A DNA stretch of 64,000 nt from Proales similis. Taxonomy: Eukaryota > Rotifera > Eurotatoria > Ploima > Proalidae. The notes under the pieces were generated by a model. That model saw only the letters and a program-made list of their open reading frames with translations. It made no database searches and was not told the origin of the DNA. How positions within the stretch are numbered: the first letter of the stretch is position 1; each line of letters begins with the position of its first letter. The stretch covers positions 558,001 through 622,000 of the forward strand of contig JAGVRJ010000002.1 in NCBI GenBank assembly GCA_019059635.1. The letters are read 5' to 3'. Shown here piece after piece: positions 23,132 to 34,927 of this stretch. Made by a program: the position numbers and the translations under genes.

Positions 23132-24330
23132 ATGACAGGAAATCAGATTGAAAGCGATCCGGGCAGCGAAGAGCCATCATCTCTCTTGCAGGTGTTCGAG
23201 AACATGAATCAGTCTTCCAACAGAGTAAGTGGCAGCCCGTCCCACTTCTAGCTCCCTAGTTTACAAGCCAACTTCAAAGAGCACTGTTCTTCACCGGCTG
23301 ATAATTGTGGCCAAACTGAGAGCCGAATGCAACAAAGCGCAGCTGGCCGGTAAGACTCCAGTCTTTATCTATTCTCAAGTTCACACGACTCAAGTCGGTC
23401 GATGGCCATCTAGACTATTACGAGAAAATGTTTCGCACTCAACAGCAGCAAGCAGAGGCGCAGAAATCGGCCGACCCATTGAAAGAGAGAATCAGTGGAA
23501 TTCTCATCATCTACCCGAGCGTGATGGTTCACTTGATCGAAGTAACAGAATTTCGGGCCCTTCTTGGTCGAGCAGAACCGTTTCATCAATTCAATTTCTA
23601 CAAGTCATCAGCTCAGAGCATCAACGAAGTTCTAAGTGACATGCTGCGCATTCAGGCTGATCCAGAAGGAATGATAATCGATTCGCGCATTCTCACCTGC
23701 GCACACGAGATATCCTTTTTATTCACCGCACTTTTTTTTATTCACATTCATTGTTTGTTTGTTTGCTTGTTTGTCCGTGTGTCTAATCTATTCAAGAGCA
23801 GCATTGACCTTAACTCTTCGGCTTTACATTCATGTACGACTCTATCCGGTCTACGTGTTCAAAATAATGAATCTAAGTCTCGAGCACGATTTGAGCGAAC
23901 CGAGCGAAAGCATCGAGAATCTTGTGAATGACATGAGCGCTCGTCTGCTCAGACTCGGAAAGTTTATCAGCGACCATGCCAAAGTAAACCCAGCGAGAGA
24001 GCTCAAATTTCACTCCCTTTAACCATTTGCCCAGTCCCAATTGAAGCGTGAAATAATCGACAGCCTTCACGAACAGCATCCGGAGCTGTTGCCCAATCAA
24101 AGTAAAACTACCCTGGCAGCCTGTGTGTCGACTCCTGGTTAACAGTCTTTCAAGATAATATTCACTATCTCGTCAAATGCGACCCTCTTTGGTCGGTTCA
24201 GGAGTACCTCGACTTTTGTGACAAGCCGTTTGACCTTGCTCTCGAGAGTGGTGGGTTTTTGTTCAGTGCAACGCTTTCTTCTCGACCTCTCCTCTCATTC
24301 AGTCGCATTCTTTTCGATTCTAAGATTTAA
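23132..24330 (+). CDS. TEX47-like protein, gene with a U12-type intron
   Basis: Seven exons: 23132-23224, 23280-23349, 23414-23541, 23605-23709, 23828-23983, 24035-24101 and 24146-24330; 267 residues. Every junction keeps frame. The product reads STVLHRLIIVAKL, ADYYEKMFRT, RISGILIIYPSVMVHLIE, SSAQSINEVLSDML, then ILTCAHEIHVRLYPVYVF, EPSESIENLVNDM and SVQEYLDFCDKPFDLALESG. This order and length resemble testis-expressed protein 47, a BLUF-like fold protein of unknown biochemical role linked to sperm. Intron 4 (23710-23827) has AT..AC ends with U12-type sites; the other introns are ordinary 44-64 bp GT-AG introns. I recognised the family from its pattern, not from a search. Confidence 0.72.
23710..23827 (+). 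other. U12-type AT-AC intron
   Basis: The 5' splice site is atatcctttt, an exact match to the minor-spliceosome AT-AC consensus. A branch-site match gaccttaact sits at 23806-23815, and the intron ends ..ctttac at 23827, about 14 nt after the branch A. Removing exactly this segment joins CAC GAG to ATT CAT in phase 0 and restores the TEX47-like frame; no GT-AG choice nearby does so as cleanly. Confidence 0.82.
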
Positions 24331-24551
24331 CTTGGCCTGCTCCGGCTCGTCTCTTCCCCTACAACTGATCAAGTTACTGCGATAAGCGCCTCTGGCCAAT
24401 GAGAAACGCAGCATTCAATTTGAATAAAATTTTGTTTCAATTTAAGCGAAATAAACAGATAATGGAAGAGACTTAAAAATGATATCCGATTTCAGGCGAT
24501 AGTTGCGTTGATAGATGCAACCAAAAGGGCCATTTGGGTTGTTTGTCAGAA

Positions 24552-25061
24552 ATGAAGGCAATTCTTTTTATAATTTCAAATTTACTTTTGCTGTCGGCGG
24601 CAGAGCACGATTTCTCCATCCCTGTGCTGAGTCGGTTCTATGCACATTACGAAAATGTAAGTTGAATAACGGCTCAGGACATGACGTTCGATTTCTGACT
24701 CAAAGCGCCTTTCAAGTTGGTCACCGAGCAACTTTTGAAGCAAATCGCGGTGAATTTAGAACAGCTCGAGACAGAAGCATTGACTGAGATCGGTGCGTCA
24801 AGTTTGTCCAAGAGCAAGTCAATTCAAGCCAAACTGGAGAGTAAATTGAAAGAAATGCAGAACGAGCTGAATCTCTCATCGTTCGAGTTCGAGGACGCTG
24901 ATGAAATATCGGCGGAAAAAACTTGGGACCAAAAGGCCTCATTGGATCTCATTCATGAATGGATCAGTGAGCAGGCGATCGGAAGCATCGAGTCAGTCGA
25001 GCATCTAAAGAAACGAGTGAACGATGTTCATCCGAGTGCGTTCAGCGCCGATTTAGACTAA
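24552..25061 (+). CDS. small secreted acidic helical protein, unknown
   Basis: Two exons, 24552-24656 and 24717-25061, with a 60 bp intron; 149 residues. A clear signal peptide (MKAILFIISNLLLLSAA) is followed by HDFSIPVLSRFY. The rest is charged and helical, with heptad-like spacing (TEQLLKQIAVNLEQLE; SIQAKLESKLKEM) and no cysteine. I do not recognise a family. It lies between the TEX47-like and ZSWIM7 genes on the same strand, with ~220 and ~185 bp spacers, but nothing shows a functional link. Confidence 0.6.
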
Positions 25062-25245
25062 ACCATTCAATTAGCCGGTTAAAAGACGCGAAATAAACTA
25101 GTTTTTGTTAGTTAATTCGACTCGAAGAAAAACAGAAATGCCATCAGAAATAAAGAAAAAGACATTTTGAATGCACCATTCGAGTGCAACATACTTTTGA
25201 GCGAGCATCGCCGAGCGAGCCAACGAAAAGGGTCCGAAATTTGAA

Positions 25246-25761
25246 ATGCTCGACGAACACGACCGTCAACACGAAGGTAGTCCAAAGCAGTTAGAAGGCA
25301 ATGACCATTCAATATTCCGAGAGCTTGAGAGAACGCTGTTGGAGCAGTTGAGTGCTAGCTATGAGCAAGAGGGACGTATTAGTGACGAGCTTCTCGAGTC
25401 GTTTTACTTTTTGTACAAAGCGCCTTTAATGGAAGCGCTTGTGCAACTGGATAAGTTCGAAAGCGACTCTTTACAAATGCTGGAGCATCCACCGGAGCCG
25501 CCGGTGGTCCACATTCAGGCTCAGACCAGCACAGAGCGTAGCATCATTCAGGTCAAAGGCTCCATGGGCATTAACTACTATCTGTTCGAAAATGTGAACT
25601 TTTGCTCATGCTCCAGCTACAAGTTCAGTGTGCTTGCCAGAGCTGAGCATAGCTACTGCAAGCACATTGTTCTGGCCAAGCTAATGAGGGCGATGAATAG
25701 AGTAGAGACTCGTCAAATAAGTGACCGAGATCTGGCCTCTTTGATCAAACTAATTCATTGA
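25246..25761 (+). CDS. ZSWIM7: SWIM-type zinc finger protein, ZSWIM7/SWS1-like
   Basis: A single 171-residue exon. The C-terminal half holds the SWIM signature CSCSSYKFSVLARAEHSYCKH, i.e. CxC followed by CxH, with the upstream IIQVKGS strand typical of ZSWIM7. The N-terminal half is helical (FRELERTLLEQLS; ELLESFYFLYKAPLMEAL). ZSWIM7 pairs with SWSAP1 in the Shu complex, which helps RAD51 filaments during homologous recombination and meiosis. The length is close to the family's. It ends 80 bp before the POP1 start. Confidence 0.85.
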   Translation: MLDEHDRQHEGSPKQLEGNDHSIFRELERTLLEQLSASYEQEGRISDELLESFYFLYKAPLMEALVQLDKFESDSLQMLEHPPEPPVVHIQAQTSTERSIIQVKGSMGINYYLFENVNFCSCSSYKFSVLARAEHSYCKHIVLAKLMRAMNRVETRQISDRDLASLIKLIH

Positions 25762-25840
25762 TCGTGATCTGTTTTACAATTTTATTGGCAAAGACTGGGA
25801 ATAAACTAAAAAGCCGTCGTTGACCTGCTAGTTTGTTTAG

Positions 25841-28338
25841 ATGATGGAAGAGGAGAAGGAAGTAGAAGCATCGGTCGACATCGACGTGGTCAAGTTCGTA
25901 TCGCAGAGGATACGAGAAATAGATCTGCTGAAGAGCGAGACGTTTTTGACCAAAGAGAACAAGCACAAGTCGCTGTTTCAGCAGCTGCCGCGGCACATGC
26001 GTCGACGAACAATGGGCTACATAAGAAAGAGGCTGCCGCACCGAATCCGCTCGGCGGCCATTATAAAGCCGCCGTCGAAGAAGAACAAAAGGCCAAGTCG
26101 CAGGTACAGACGACGAGCGTTTAATTTGCTGAAGGAATACGAGAGAAGGAAGCGAGAAGAGAAAATGTGGCTGGAAACACACATTTGGCACGCCAAACGC
26201 TTCCACATGAAATCGGTGTACGGCTACAGTCTGGCTCTGTACGACAATGTCAAATGCAAGCGAGCCGTCTACAAATGCCTGAGAGATCACTGCTGTATCC
26301 ACGACGAGTCATATCATGTTTGTCACGAGCTGAGGGGAGCAGAAGCGCAACTCATCAAAGGACTCTCTAGACTCTGCTCGTCCGACACTGGCCTTACTTT
26401 TGCCGCTCGACTTTATTCTAAAGGTCAATTCGAGGGACGTCTGACATTGTATGAGGACTCGAGATACCCGTTCGGCTGCATCGGACCGGTTCGGTTTTTG
26501 TGGAAAGCCGCTGAAGCGAACGAGCCTGTTCGTACAGTCTGGATTTGGTCTCATCCTTCTATTTACAAGTCAGTCGAAGATCAGCTTGTGGCAGTGTTTG
26601 GTCTCAGTCACGCCGACAATTTGGCCAAAAATTGCTCTGAACCGCAAAACAAAATTCAAAAAATGGCTTCCGACACCAAGACCGAGCGAAATCCCGAATC
26701 GAACGTCTACGCCAACACAGAGGGACAAGGTGTAAGCCTGCGTTGTCTCAAAGACAAGTTAGTTCGTTTTAAGTTACTGGGGCCCTTGTCGACCATTATT
26801 CTTGCCAACGCCCTTCAAACCATCGAAACAAGCGAGTCAAGCGAGTAAGGAAGCTGTTTGAGGAAATTAACGTTTTTCTCATCTGAACTGTTCGTTTAAA
26901 GAATGTTTTACAATCAACAAGCCGAGTTGTGGAAGAGAATTCAGTCAAGAGTAAAACAAGCCAGCGATGTCACTGAGGGAAGCGTCATTGGTCTTTTGGT
27001 CAAAGATCCTCGTTTGATATTGCCAGAGAAAAAGGCGTTCAATAAAATGAAGCAAGAATACAACAAGTTGAGCCAAACTGACTCGCAGCTAGTCACAGAA
27101 CTCAAGCAAAGTTTAACTTGCAAATCAACCTTGTGGCAAGACGACTGCATTCTGAATCTGAACAAAAGCAAAAAGTCGACAGATGAGATAAACAAAATGC
27201 GCTCGAACTGCTTGCTAAGGAGCACGCAAATTAAGAGCATCGAGTCTCAGAGTAAAGTACCGGTAATAGTCATTCAGAATTCCGAGACCAGTGGACCGCG
27301 TTCGATTCACAACGGCCACTTCATGAGCGGCTGGGATCTTGTATTGCCTGGCGAATGGGCCATGCCGTTCTGGATGTGCCTTGTCCATTTGGGCGCGCGA
27401 GCGATCGGACAGAATGAATTGAACTATCTTTTGTTCGAGTCGGGTAATTACTCATTGCTTCATTCAGTCGGTCGAAATGCTTTGTGTAAAGTTGACGATT
27501 TAAAGGTGTTCTGCGATTTCCCTACGAGTACATCGACACTCAGTCGTCCGCTCGTGAACAGGCTATCACCAAAGCGGATCTGTTCGCAGCCTATATGCGC
27601 AAGCCGCCCAGCAAGAGAGTCAACTATTTGAAAAGCGGCTTCTTAAGTCCATTCTATCATCCGATGCGAAGTTTAATTGCTGTTAACAGCAGTCGTCATC
27701 AAGAGGCCAATCAACAGGCGCCAAGTCTGGACAAGCTGGCTTTTTTCGTTTTGAGGGACAGGAACCTGATTGGGCAACTCAAGGATGCACTGTTCAGTCG
27801 GAAAAAATCTCAGCTGAATTTGAGCGCGGACCAGCTGGATAAAATTGAAAAATCGTTTGTGGCAGTGAGACTTGAATCTGTGGGCAGGGGAACAATCAAG
27901 AACTTTTCTCTTCTTTATGCCCAGGGCTCAAACGAGGATGAGACAGTCAGCAACGGGCAACGTCTGGCTGTTCAAAGACTTTTGGCTGATTATAGACGCG
28001 TTCCAGAACCGGCCAAGCCACTGGATCCTGAACAAACTTCAAAGACAAAGAAAGATGGACCGAAATTCAAACTTAGGAAATATGAAATTCTAACTGAGGA
28101 AGAGCAATTCTACAAGTTCGAATTGGACTTGAGCGATTTGAAAGGAAGGGCAAGCCCGATCGGATTTGTCTGCAACAGTGGTCTCAATTTGGCCAGAGCA
28201 AAATACAGCGCACATGCCTACATTCTAAGCTCGCACTTGTTCAAGAGCGTTCAGAGTAACAAACGTGAGAACCAAATCTACTATCGAATACCGAATTTCA
28301 ATCTCTATCGTCCAGCTCGAATAAACCACTTGTTCTAA
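25841..28338 (+). CDS. POP1: POP1, RNase P/MRP protein subunit
   Basis: Three exons, 25841-26844, 26902-27443 and 27506-28338, with introns of 57 and 62 bp. The N-terminal POP1 domain shows FQQLPRHMRRRTMGY, KRLPHRIR, a basic RPSRRYRRRAFNLLKEY run and MWLETHIWHAKRFHM. The middle POPLD domain shows PGEWAMPFWMCLVHLGAR, followed by FPYEYIDTQS and RKPPSKRVNYLKSG. The C-terminal part has GRGTIKNFSLLYAQ and GFVCNSGLNLARAKYSAHAY. POP1 is the largest protein of RNase P and RNase MRP; it binds the catalytic RNA and is needed for tRNA 5' processing and rRNA maturation in the nucleus. At about 790 residues it is shorter than the human protein (~1000). Confidence 0.92.
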
Positions 28339-29252
28339 GCGGGTGTGTTCTAACTTTTGTTTGTTTGTTCTATCTCTCGACGCCGGCCAATTTAGAAACG
28401 ACCATTGAGGGGGCTGTTAAAGACAGTTAAGCTCGGCATACTCGTTAAGCTGCTCGGATATTTGCTTGGATTGAATTAATTGAAGAACGATGCTAGTGTA
28501 AACAATCAGAGCTGTTTGCACTAGAGCTATTTGCTCACACTTATAACTTGATTGTTGTTGTTGTTATTGAGTAATTTCACTCACTCACTCGCTCTGGACT
28601 CCTTCCTCTCTCGATATCAGTTTATTTGCCGTAAACATTCCCAGTGCGCAATCACTACTGAAAAGGCTGTAGTCGGATCAAGAATTATGAAACAAGATGT
28701 GCAGAGACCCAAGAACCTTTGCGATTTAATCTCTTATGTTAGATCTTCAAAATATTTTCAAATTTACTTTTGGTGTCGGCCGCATAGTCTGTGCTTTCTG
28801 TATAGCGTCTTGGGGGGAGGGGGGATAGCTCTGGCACCAAATTGGCTGTGGGTCATGCGGTCAGCAAGCTAAGGAATAGAACTTTATTCATCTTCTTCTT
28901 TTTCAGCTTATTCACTATATACTAACTCCAAGCATTGAGCTACGCTTACTTAACGGTCAGCTGATCGATCTTTAACATCTATGGTTCTCGAACTAGATGG
29001 TCGATACACGTACAAGATGTAAGAATTATGAATTAATGGGATTAAATGTCGATTTGAGTTTTAATTATATTATATATTTTTGTTCAATTCAAATTAGAGT
29101 TCGATTAACAACATATATATGTATATATTTCAACCCTTGGTTTCATCTTCCATCAAATCTGGATAATCTGATAGAAGGGGAAAATAATAATTTAATAAAT
29201 AAGCCTTTAGAAACTTACCTGTGTTTACTAAAACCTGTGTTTACTCTTGAAA
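28339..29252. other. AT-rich spacer, no gene seen
   Basis: About 910 bp after POP1. The second half (28990-29250) is markedly AT-rich, with tata repeats around 29070-29130. Open frames here have no protein character. Confidence 0.4.
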
Positions 29253-29528
29253 ATGTCCAAAAAGACCCGATTTGAATGCTCAGCATATTCAGCATATCCA
29301 GCAAATTCGGCTGATTTTAGGTCCAATATCATTCCATCTTCCAAAAAAACCAAGTTTCATGTGCCACTTGCGCCGTCATTGGACAAAACTATCGAGAAGC
29401 ATACTCGTCCAATTACTCGAGCAGCTGATAGAACTACTTTAGTACCTGCTAAATTCGTGCAACAAGAGCCCATTGATGTGACCGAATCCTTCAGTACGTT
29501 GCGGGTCGATAGAACTTATAAAGCGTAA
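29253..29528 (+). CDS. small orphan protein, unknown
   Basis: 91 codons from ATG to TAA, with aataaa at 29592-29597 downstream. The product is basic and low in hydrophobics: an N-terminal SAYSAYPANSADF near-repeat, then SKKTKFHVPLAPS and a Thr/Arg-rich tail. No signal peptide, membrane segment or known motif. Codons are more A/T-ending than in neighbouring genes. It could be a real small nuclear or cytoplasmic protein or a chance frame; the Lys/Ser/Thr composition looks protein-like. Confidence 0.4.
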   Translation: MSKKTRFECSAYSAYPANSADFRSNIIPSSKKTKFHVPLAPSLDKTIEKHTRPITRAADRTTLVPAKFVQQEPIDVTESFSTLRVDRTYKA

Positions 29529-29800
29529 TTTATCTATGGATATGCTGCTGCTCTTTTAATTGTCAGGTTTTTCATGAACTTTTGAAGAGCTCAATAAATA
29601 CATTGTCTTTATGCGTTTATTTACGTGTTTATTAAAGACGACTAAAAAATAAATATCGTTTTGCTCTTATCGTTGACTGCGTTTTAGTTGAATTTACAAT
29701 AGAATTTCAGTGCTTGGTCTGATAATTGGTCAATAGACACAATGAACACAAGTATAGAATAACGAAAGAAAAGAGGAAATCTGCAGAAGAGAGACAAGTT

Positions 29801-32800
29801 TCAGAACAGGGACTTGCGGCGTGTCTGAACATTTTTAAGAGAAGCGTGTGGAAGCTGGTTAAGATAAAGCCAATAAGAGCTCAGCGTGTGCTGGTTGGAT
29901 ACTGAGATCACTTGTTGGTCGGATCCGGTGCGGTCAAATGTTCGAACTGGTTTCGAGTCTAGAGATTCAGCAAATCAGTTGTCATGCGGCACTGGTTCAA
30001 GCTTGGAGTCGCTTTACTCACCTCGATAGACAGACACGGTCGTCTGATTGGTGATCCAGAGTTCATTTGGCGAACGTGGTGACGATAGTCCGCAAGCGAT
30101 TCCGGCTGAATTCACCTCATAGGCGATGTTGGTAAGCTCATTGCGATCATAAATCTGAATTTTAAACGAAATTTCAACGACTAGCTAAGGCTCGGTTCAT
30201 TTGAGTATAAATACCTTAACCACTTGGCCACGCTGATTATAAGCAAGGCTCAGCGTTGTCCTGCCTTGCTCGATTTGTGCCGTCAAAAGACCTGAGTTTC
30301 CGGTGTATTCGAACTCGACGTTCGAGTCACCTGCTCTACTCAGCGAAGACAGAATGCCGAAGTTGTTGTGCTGTTTTAAAGAGAAAGCGTTTCAGGAAAG
30401 GATGCGATTGCAAAGCTGATTGGTCTCTCACCTTAATGAAATGAACTTGGTCGCTTTGAATTGACTCAGCCCGACCGTGGAAGTCTCGTTGTATGCGAAC
30501 AAGCTTTTGATTACTTGTGCTGCTAATACTGCTCAGCTTGCCGTATAATGCGTTGCCAGTGTAGCTGAAGTTGTGGACAATTTGCCCACTGGCCAGATCG
30601 GCGGTCTGAAGATGCAGTCCAAATCTATTGAACATGTAGGCTCTTCTTGCACCGGCCTCAATTATTGTGTATTGGCCCGTGTACTGGTCTCGCTTCAGAG
30701 AACTGCTTATCAAATAGAGAACCTTGTCGCCGTTGTCCAGAACGTATACAGAACCGTTCGGATGAATAGCGATGCCGATGGGCTCGTTGAACCCTTTAAA
30801 GCTGCTCTCGAATCCAAAGGAGCGCGTTGCCGTGCCGTCGAAGAACATCTCGTGGTGGCCGTCTGCATAAACTTTTCGAATGCGCTTCACTTGGTTGGCG
30901 CTTTCTAAAATGTAAAGATCTCCATATTTGTCGAATGCCATGTCGACAGGGCCATCGAGCGGCTTAAAACTGGCCGCATCATCACAAAGCATAGGCCGGC
31001 CAGCTACAACGCGAATCAGACTTCCGTCAAGCTGATAGACCACGCCAGAGTCGAGGACGTAGAGCTTGTTGTTGAGAGGATTTACAGCTATACTAGTCGG
31101 CCAGAGCAATTGGAAAGAAACAGCATCGTATGCCTGCTGACATTTAAGTGGCTTGGACACAGGCCCTTTGGCCGCGATCAACGTTTGCACAGTTTGATTC
31201 TCAATTGATAATGCTTTGATCGAGCTAGCGTCCACGAAATAGACAAGGCCGTGCGAGTCGAATGCAATGCTTTTCGGATGCTTGACTTTCTCGCAAAATG
31301 TTCGACTCATCTCGCATCGCGGCTGAATCGTGTCAAAGTTAGCTTTGAGATTGAAACGCTCGTCGAGTTGCTTCACTTTTCTAATGCTGCTCTCGCTCGG
31401 CTGGCTAAAGTACAATTCGCCTGTGAACGGACTGTTGGACAAGCCGAATTTGTGCTCTTGGTCGAGACTGAAATAATTGAGGATTAGAGCCTCTGGATTG
31501 TCAGAAAATAAAAGTTTAGAAATGTACCCGAGTTGAATAACAGCGCGTGGCTTGACGCCCTCGTTCAGGAGCCAAATGAAATTGTAGTCGGCCACGAAAA
31601 TGTTGCCGAACTTGTCAATGCTCAGAGCGTACGGTGAATAGAACTTGACTGGCTCGAGATGACAGTCGTCGCAGTTGAGGGCTCTCACCGAGCCCAGCTG
31701 GCCGGCAACAATTTCAACTCTCTTCTCAATCTGGTTCAGATAGAGAGTGCCTCCGTCGCCTTTGTGGAGAATGCCGAGATCAGGATTGAGGCGATGGTGG
31801 ATGTTGAGATTCCATTTGCCGATTTCTGACGTGCCCAGTTCATTGGCCGCTAGTTTAACAGTTGACTTGTGCCAGTCGATCTGGGAGCAGCCAGAGTACT
31901 CGTAGCCGACATTAATGATGGCAGTCGAGTAACCGTAGACCCGCTGGTCGTAAGCGTTTCGTCTGGCCCACGAGTACTCGTATTTGAGATTTGTCGTTGC
32001 CGCCAGTTGAACCTGAGTCAACGTGCCTTCGATTTCAACATTCACATGCACAAAGCTCAAATGTTGAGGAATGAAGTCGCCAGTCAACAGCATGAACACA
32101 CTCGACTCGTAGCCTGAGCCATGGCTGCTCTTGTAGACCAGCTTAAGCTCCTCGTCCAAGTCGATCGAGTGCCTTATAAGGCCCGAGGCGGGCTGAATGT
32201 TCAACTTTTGATTGTAGAATTTTTCCACTTCACTCCAAGCGCTGAGCACCACAGGAGGTTCAAGCAGCTCGGTTTTGCTTTCGCATGCTTCAACTGGCTC
32301 GATATATGCTTCGCCTTCGAGTTGCATTAATACTGATCCGATATGAACAAACTCGTTCCATTTGGTTTTGACTGTGACTGTTCGAGCTTGAAGTGAATCC
32401 TTGCTGAACTCAAGTCGAATTGATCCGCCACCGTTCACCATCAGATCGAACCTAATAACAGCATTAGATCAGCGCCGTTCAGCGAAATAAACTAGCAGAG
32501 AGCACTTACGTTCCGTCAAGTCGACTGGTCGTGTAGCCGTATGATGCGTGGCCTTGTACACTGATGCGAACGCCAATCAATGACTGGCCGTTCTTGAACA
32601 CCACTTTTCCTCTGATAACGCAAGCCCGTCGCTCGTCAAACGTGTCTTGATTGGCAAACGCTTGCACACTTTCCTCTTCGACGAGGAAACGAGTCTTTTC
32701 GAAAAAAGTGGCCGCCAGAGTGGGCGGCGACTTGCGCAAAAGCCGGTCGATCGGCTCCGGGGCAGTGTGGCAAGCGAGTGATAGACGACACGTTTCAAAT

Positions 32801-34927
32801 CGACAGCACTCCGGGTCCAAGCAGTCGACCAAGCCATCGCCGTCGTTGTCAATGTTGTCGTTGCATGTGAGCTCCATTTGAACATCGCAGCCTCTGCCAG
32901 TCCAGCCTGGCCTGCAACTGCAACTGAATCTATTCTCCTTGTTTTTCTCGCACACTCCGTTCGAATTGCACGCATTCGGGCACATTTCTACTCCAAAAAT
33001 TGTTTACATCGTGAATGGCTAGTGACATCGCAATCTGAAATTTACCAATCTCGCAGTGTTGACCTTCGAAACCGTCGGAGCAAACGCAAGTTGAATTCAC
33101 ACATTTGCCGTGAGCGAGGCATTTTGAGCTGCAGCTGGGTCTCTTGGCGCTCTGGCAATGAGGACCTTGCCAGCCAGGAAGACATTTCTCACAGTCTGGT
33201 GTCAGACAGTGAATCGAAATGCCACAGTCGACTCCAGTCCAGCCTTCGTGGCATTCGCACTTTTTACTCAGTGCGTTCTCGAATCCGTGGCCGGAGCAGA
33301 TTAAGGGCTGCTCGCTCGGTCTTTCGCAGTTTGAACCCGAATAACTCGCAAAGCAGGCGCATTGGCCCTCGACACAAACGCCATGGCCACTACAGGTCGG
33401 GTCCGGGCAGCTGCTTTGTTCGCAAAATTGGCCAGAGAAGCCAGAGTCACAAATGCATTGGCCGTTTAGACAGCGTCCATGGTTGTTGCAGTTGGGTTGT
33501 AGACACACGTCGATCGGCGTCTGGCATTCGGGTCCGTGCCAATCTGGAAGGCATTTGCACTTGCCTGCTTCGAATGTGCCATGTCCACTGCAAAGGACCG
33601 GACAAGTGTTGAGAGAACAGTCGGAGCCAGAGAAGCCCGGAAAGCATTTGCACTCGCCCGACGCCAAGCATTCACCTCGGCCGGCGCAGTTGTTCGGGCA
33701 GCCCGATTTGATCGTGTGCTGAGTCAGAGTTAGGTGGCATTCGATCTGAAAACTATTGTCGTTCAGCACGGACAGGTACCAGAGGCCTTTTTCCAGCTGA
33801 GCCACATAAGCGGTTTGAACTCGTCGTCGTTTGCTCAGCTGATCTGACCGAATGCGTTCGCCGTCAAACACTTCGAACAGGCGAAACTGTGTGTATGTGG
33901 GCGCGCTGTTTTTGTTCAGATAAAGTGCGACGTGAGCATTCTGGTCAAATTTGAGTTGAAATTTAACCGACTGCGTTTGGTCAACATAAAACTGAGCATT
34001 TAGACGCTCGTTGGGCCCTATTGACGTGTCAATTGAGTCGCCGATGCGCGAGAAGAGCACTGCATTCTTGCCGTCCTGTTCAGAGCTGCTGGCATGAGTC
34101 AGGGGCCAGGCGAGCAGCTGGTTCGATCGGATCAATGAGAGGTAGACGATAAAAGAGAGAAGATTGATTATAATAAATATCACGATGGCGGCCATGCATT
34201 TCCACGAGCACAAGGAGCCGAACTGGAGGGAGACTCTGTGCCGACAGCGTTCCAAAGTCGAGCCTTTCAGATGCCGACGATTCGATTCGGATGATAGAGT
34301 CGGCGATGCGAAATAGTTCGAGTTGTTTGTGTTTGAGTGTAGAGTGCTGGCGGTCAAATTAGACGAGTTGTTCTCCAGTAGCTTCATGCTTGCAGGCGCA
34401 TGCGGGCCAAATGCTGAGCCGGTCTGTAATTGAAAGTGAGTGGTGGGCTGAAACGCTTTTTTGGCTTTCGCACTGCGTCTGGCGGTGGACCACTGGGCGG
34501 TTCCTGTCTGGGCGAAAGTAGCTGCTTCGTAGAAGCTCTCCAGCGGATGCATGTAGGCGCTTCGGTCCGGCTCTATTGTCTGGTAAACGTTACTTGATGA
34601 TTCGTTAAGTGATAGGCCGGCCATGTTATTCGAGTGCCGAGCGCAGTTTCCATTCAATTGGTTCTGATTGAGAAACGCAGAATTGAGAGTTGCGTGCGGC
34701 GGTATGAGCAGAGCGCTACCGTTGGCGGTCTGCACCAAGTAGGCGGTGGCTGCTGCCTGACCTGCATGAAGGAGGGTGGCATGATGCTGAGCGGACTGCA
34801 GATCAACGTATTGGCCGTTGGCTTGCGATCTATTTGTGAGATAGCTGCTCTGAGTGGAGTCCACATTGGAGCCGGACTCGCTCGGCTTTGAATCAAACGG
34901 AGCTCGGTTGCTCATGAGCTGATCCAT
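29801..34927 (-). CDS. teneurin-like receptor, short form lacking most of the YD shell
   Basis: Six exons: 33046-34927, 32510-32987, 30432-32451, 30215-30370, 30022-30154 and 29801-29958; introns are 58-63 bp; about 1608 residues. The frame is open upstream of the ATG at 34927, so the N-terminus may extend. Order: Asn/Ser-rich cytoplasmic domain (about 1-235), one transmembrane helix (AAIVIFIIINLLSFIVYL, about 245-265), a beta-sandwich-like stretch, then about eight EGF repeats (CPNNCAGRGEC; CSGHGVC; CLNGQCICDSGFSG), two of them degenerate. Next are the DNIDNDGDGLVDCLDPECC calcium-type motif, a transthyretin-like FDLMVNGGGSI segment, an NHL propeller and ~150 residues of the first YD-like strands. 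It stops at 29801 in RRKSLF. Teneurins are type II synaptic adhesion receptors that bind latrophilin. Confidence 0.87.

Noticed and set aside
28339-29800. Possible continuation of teneurin (YD shell) on the minus strand
   Set aside because: No minus-strand frame here has YD-type or Tox-GHH sequence; the region is AT-rich and broken by stops.
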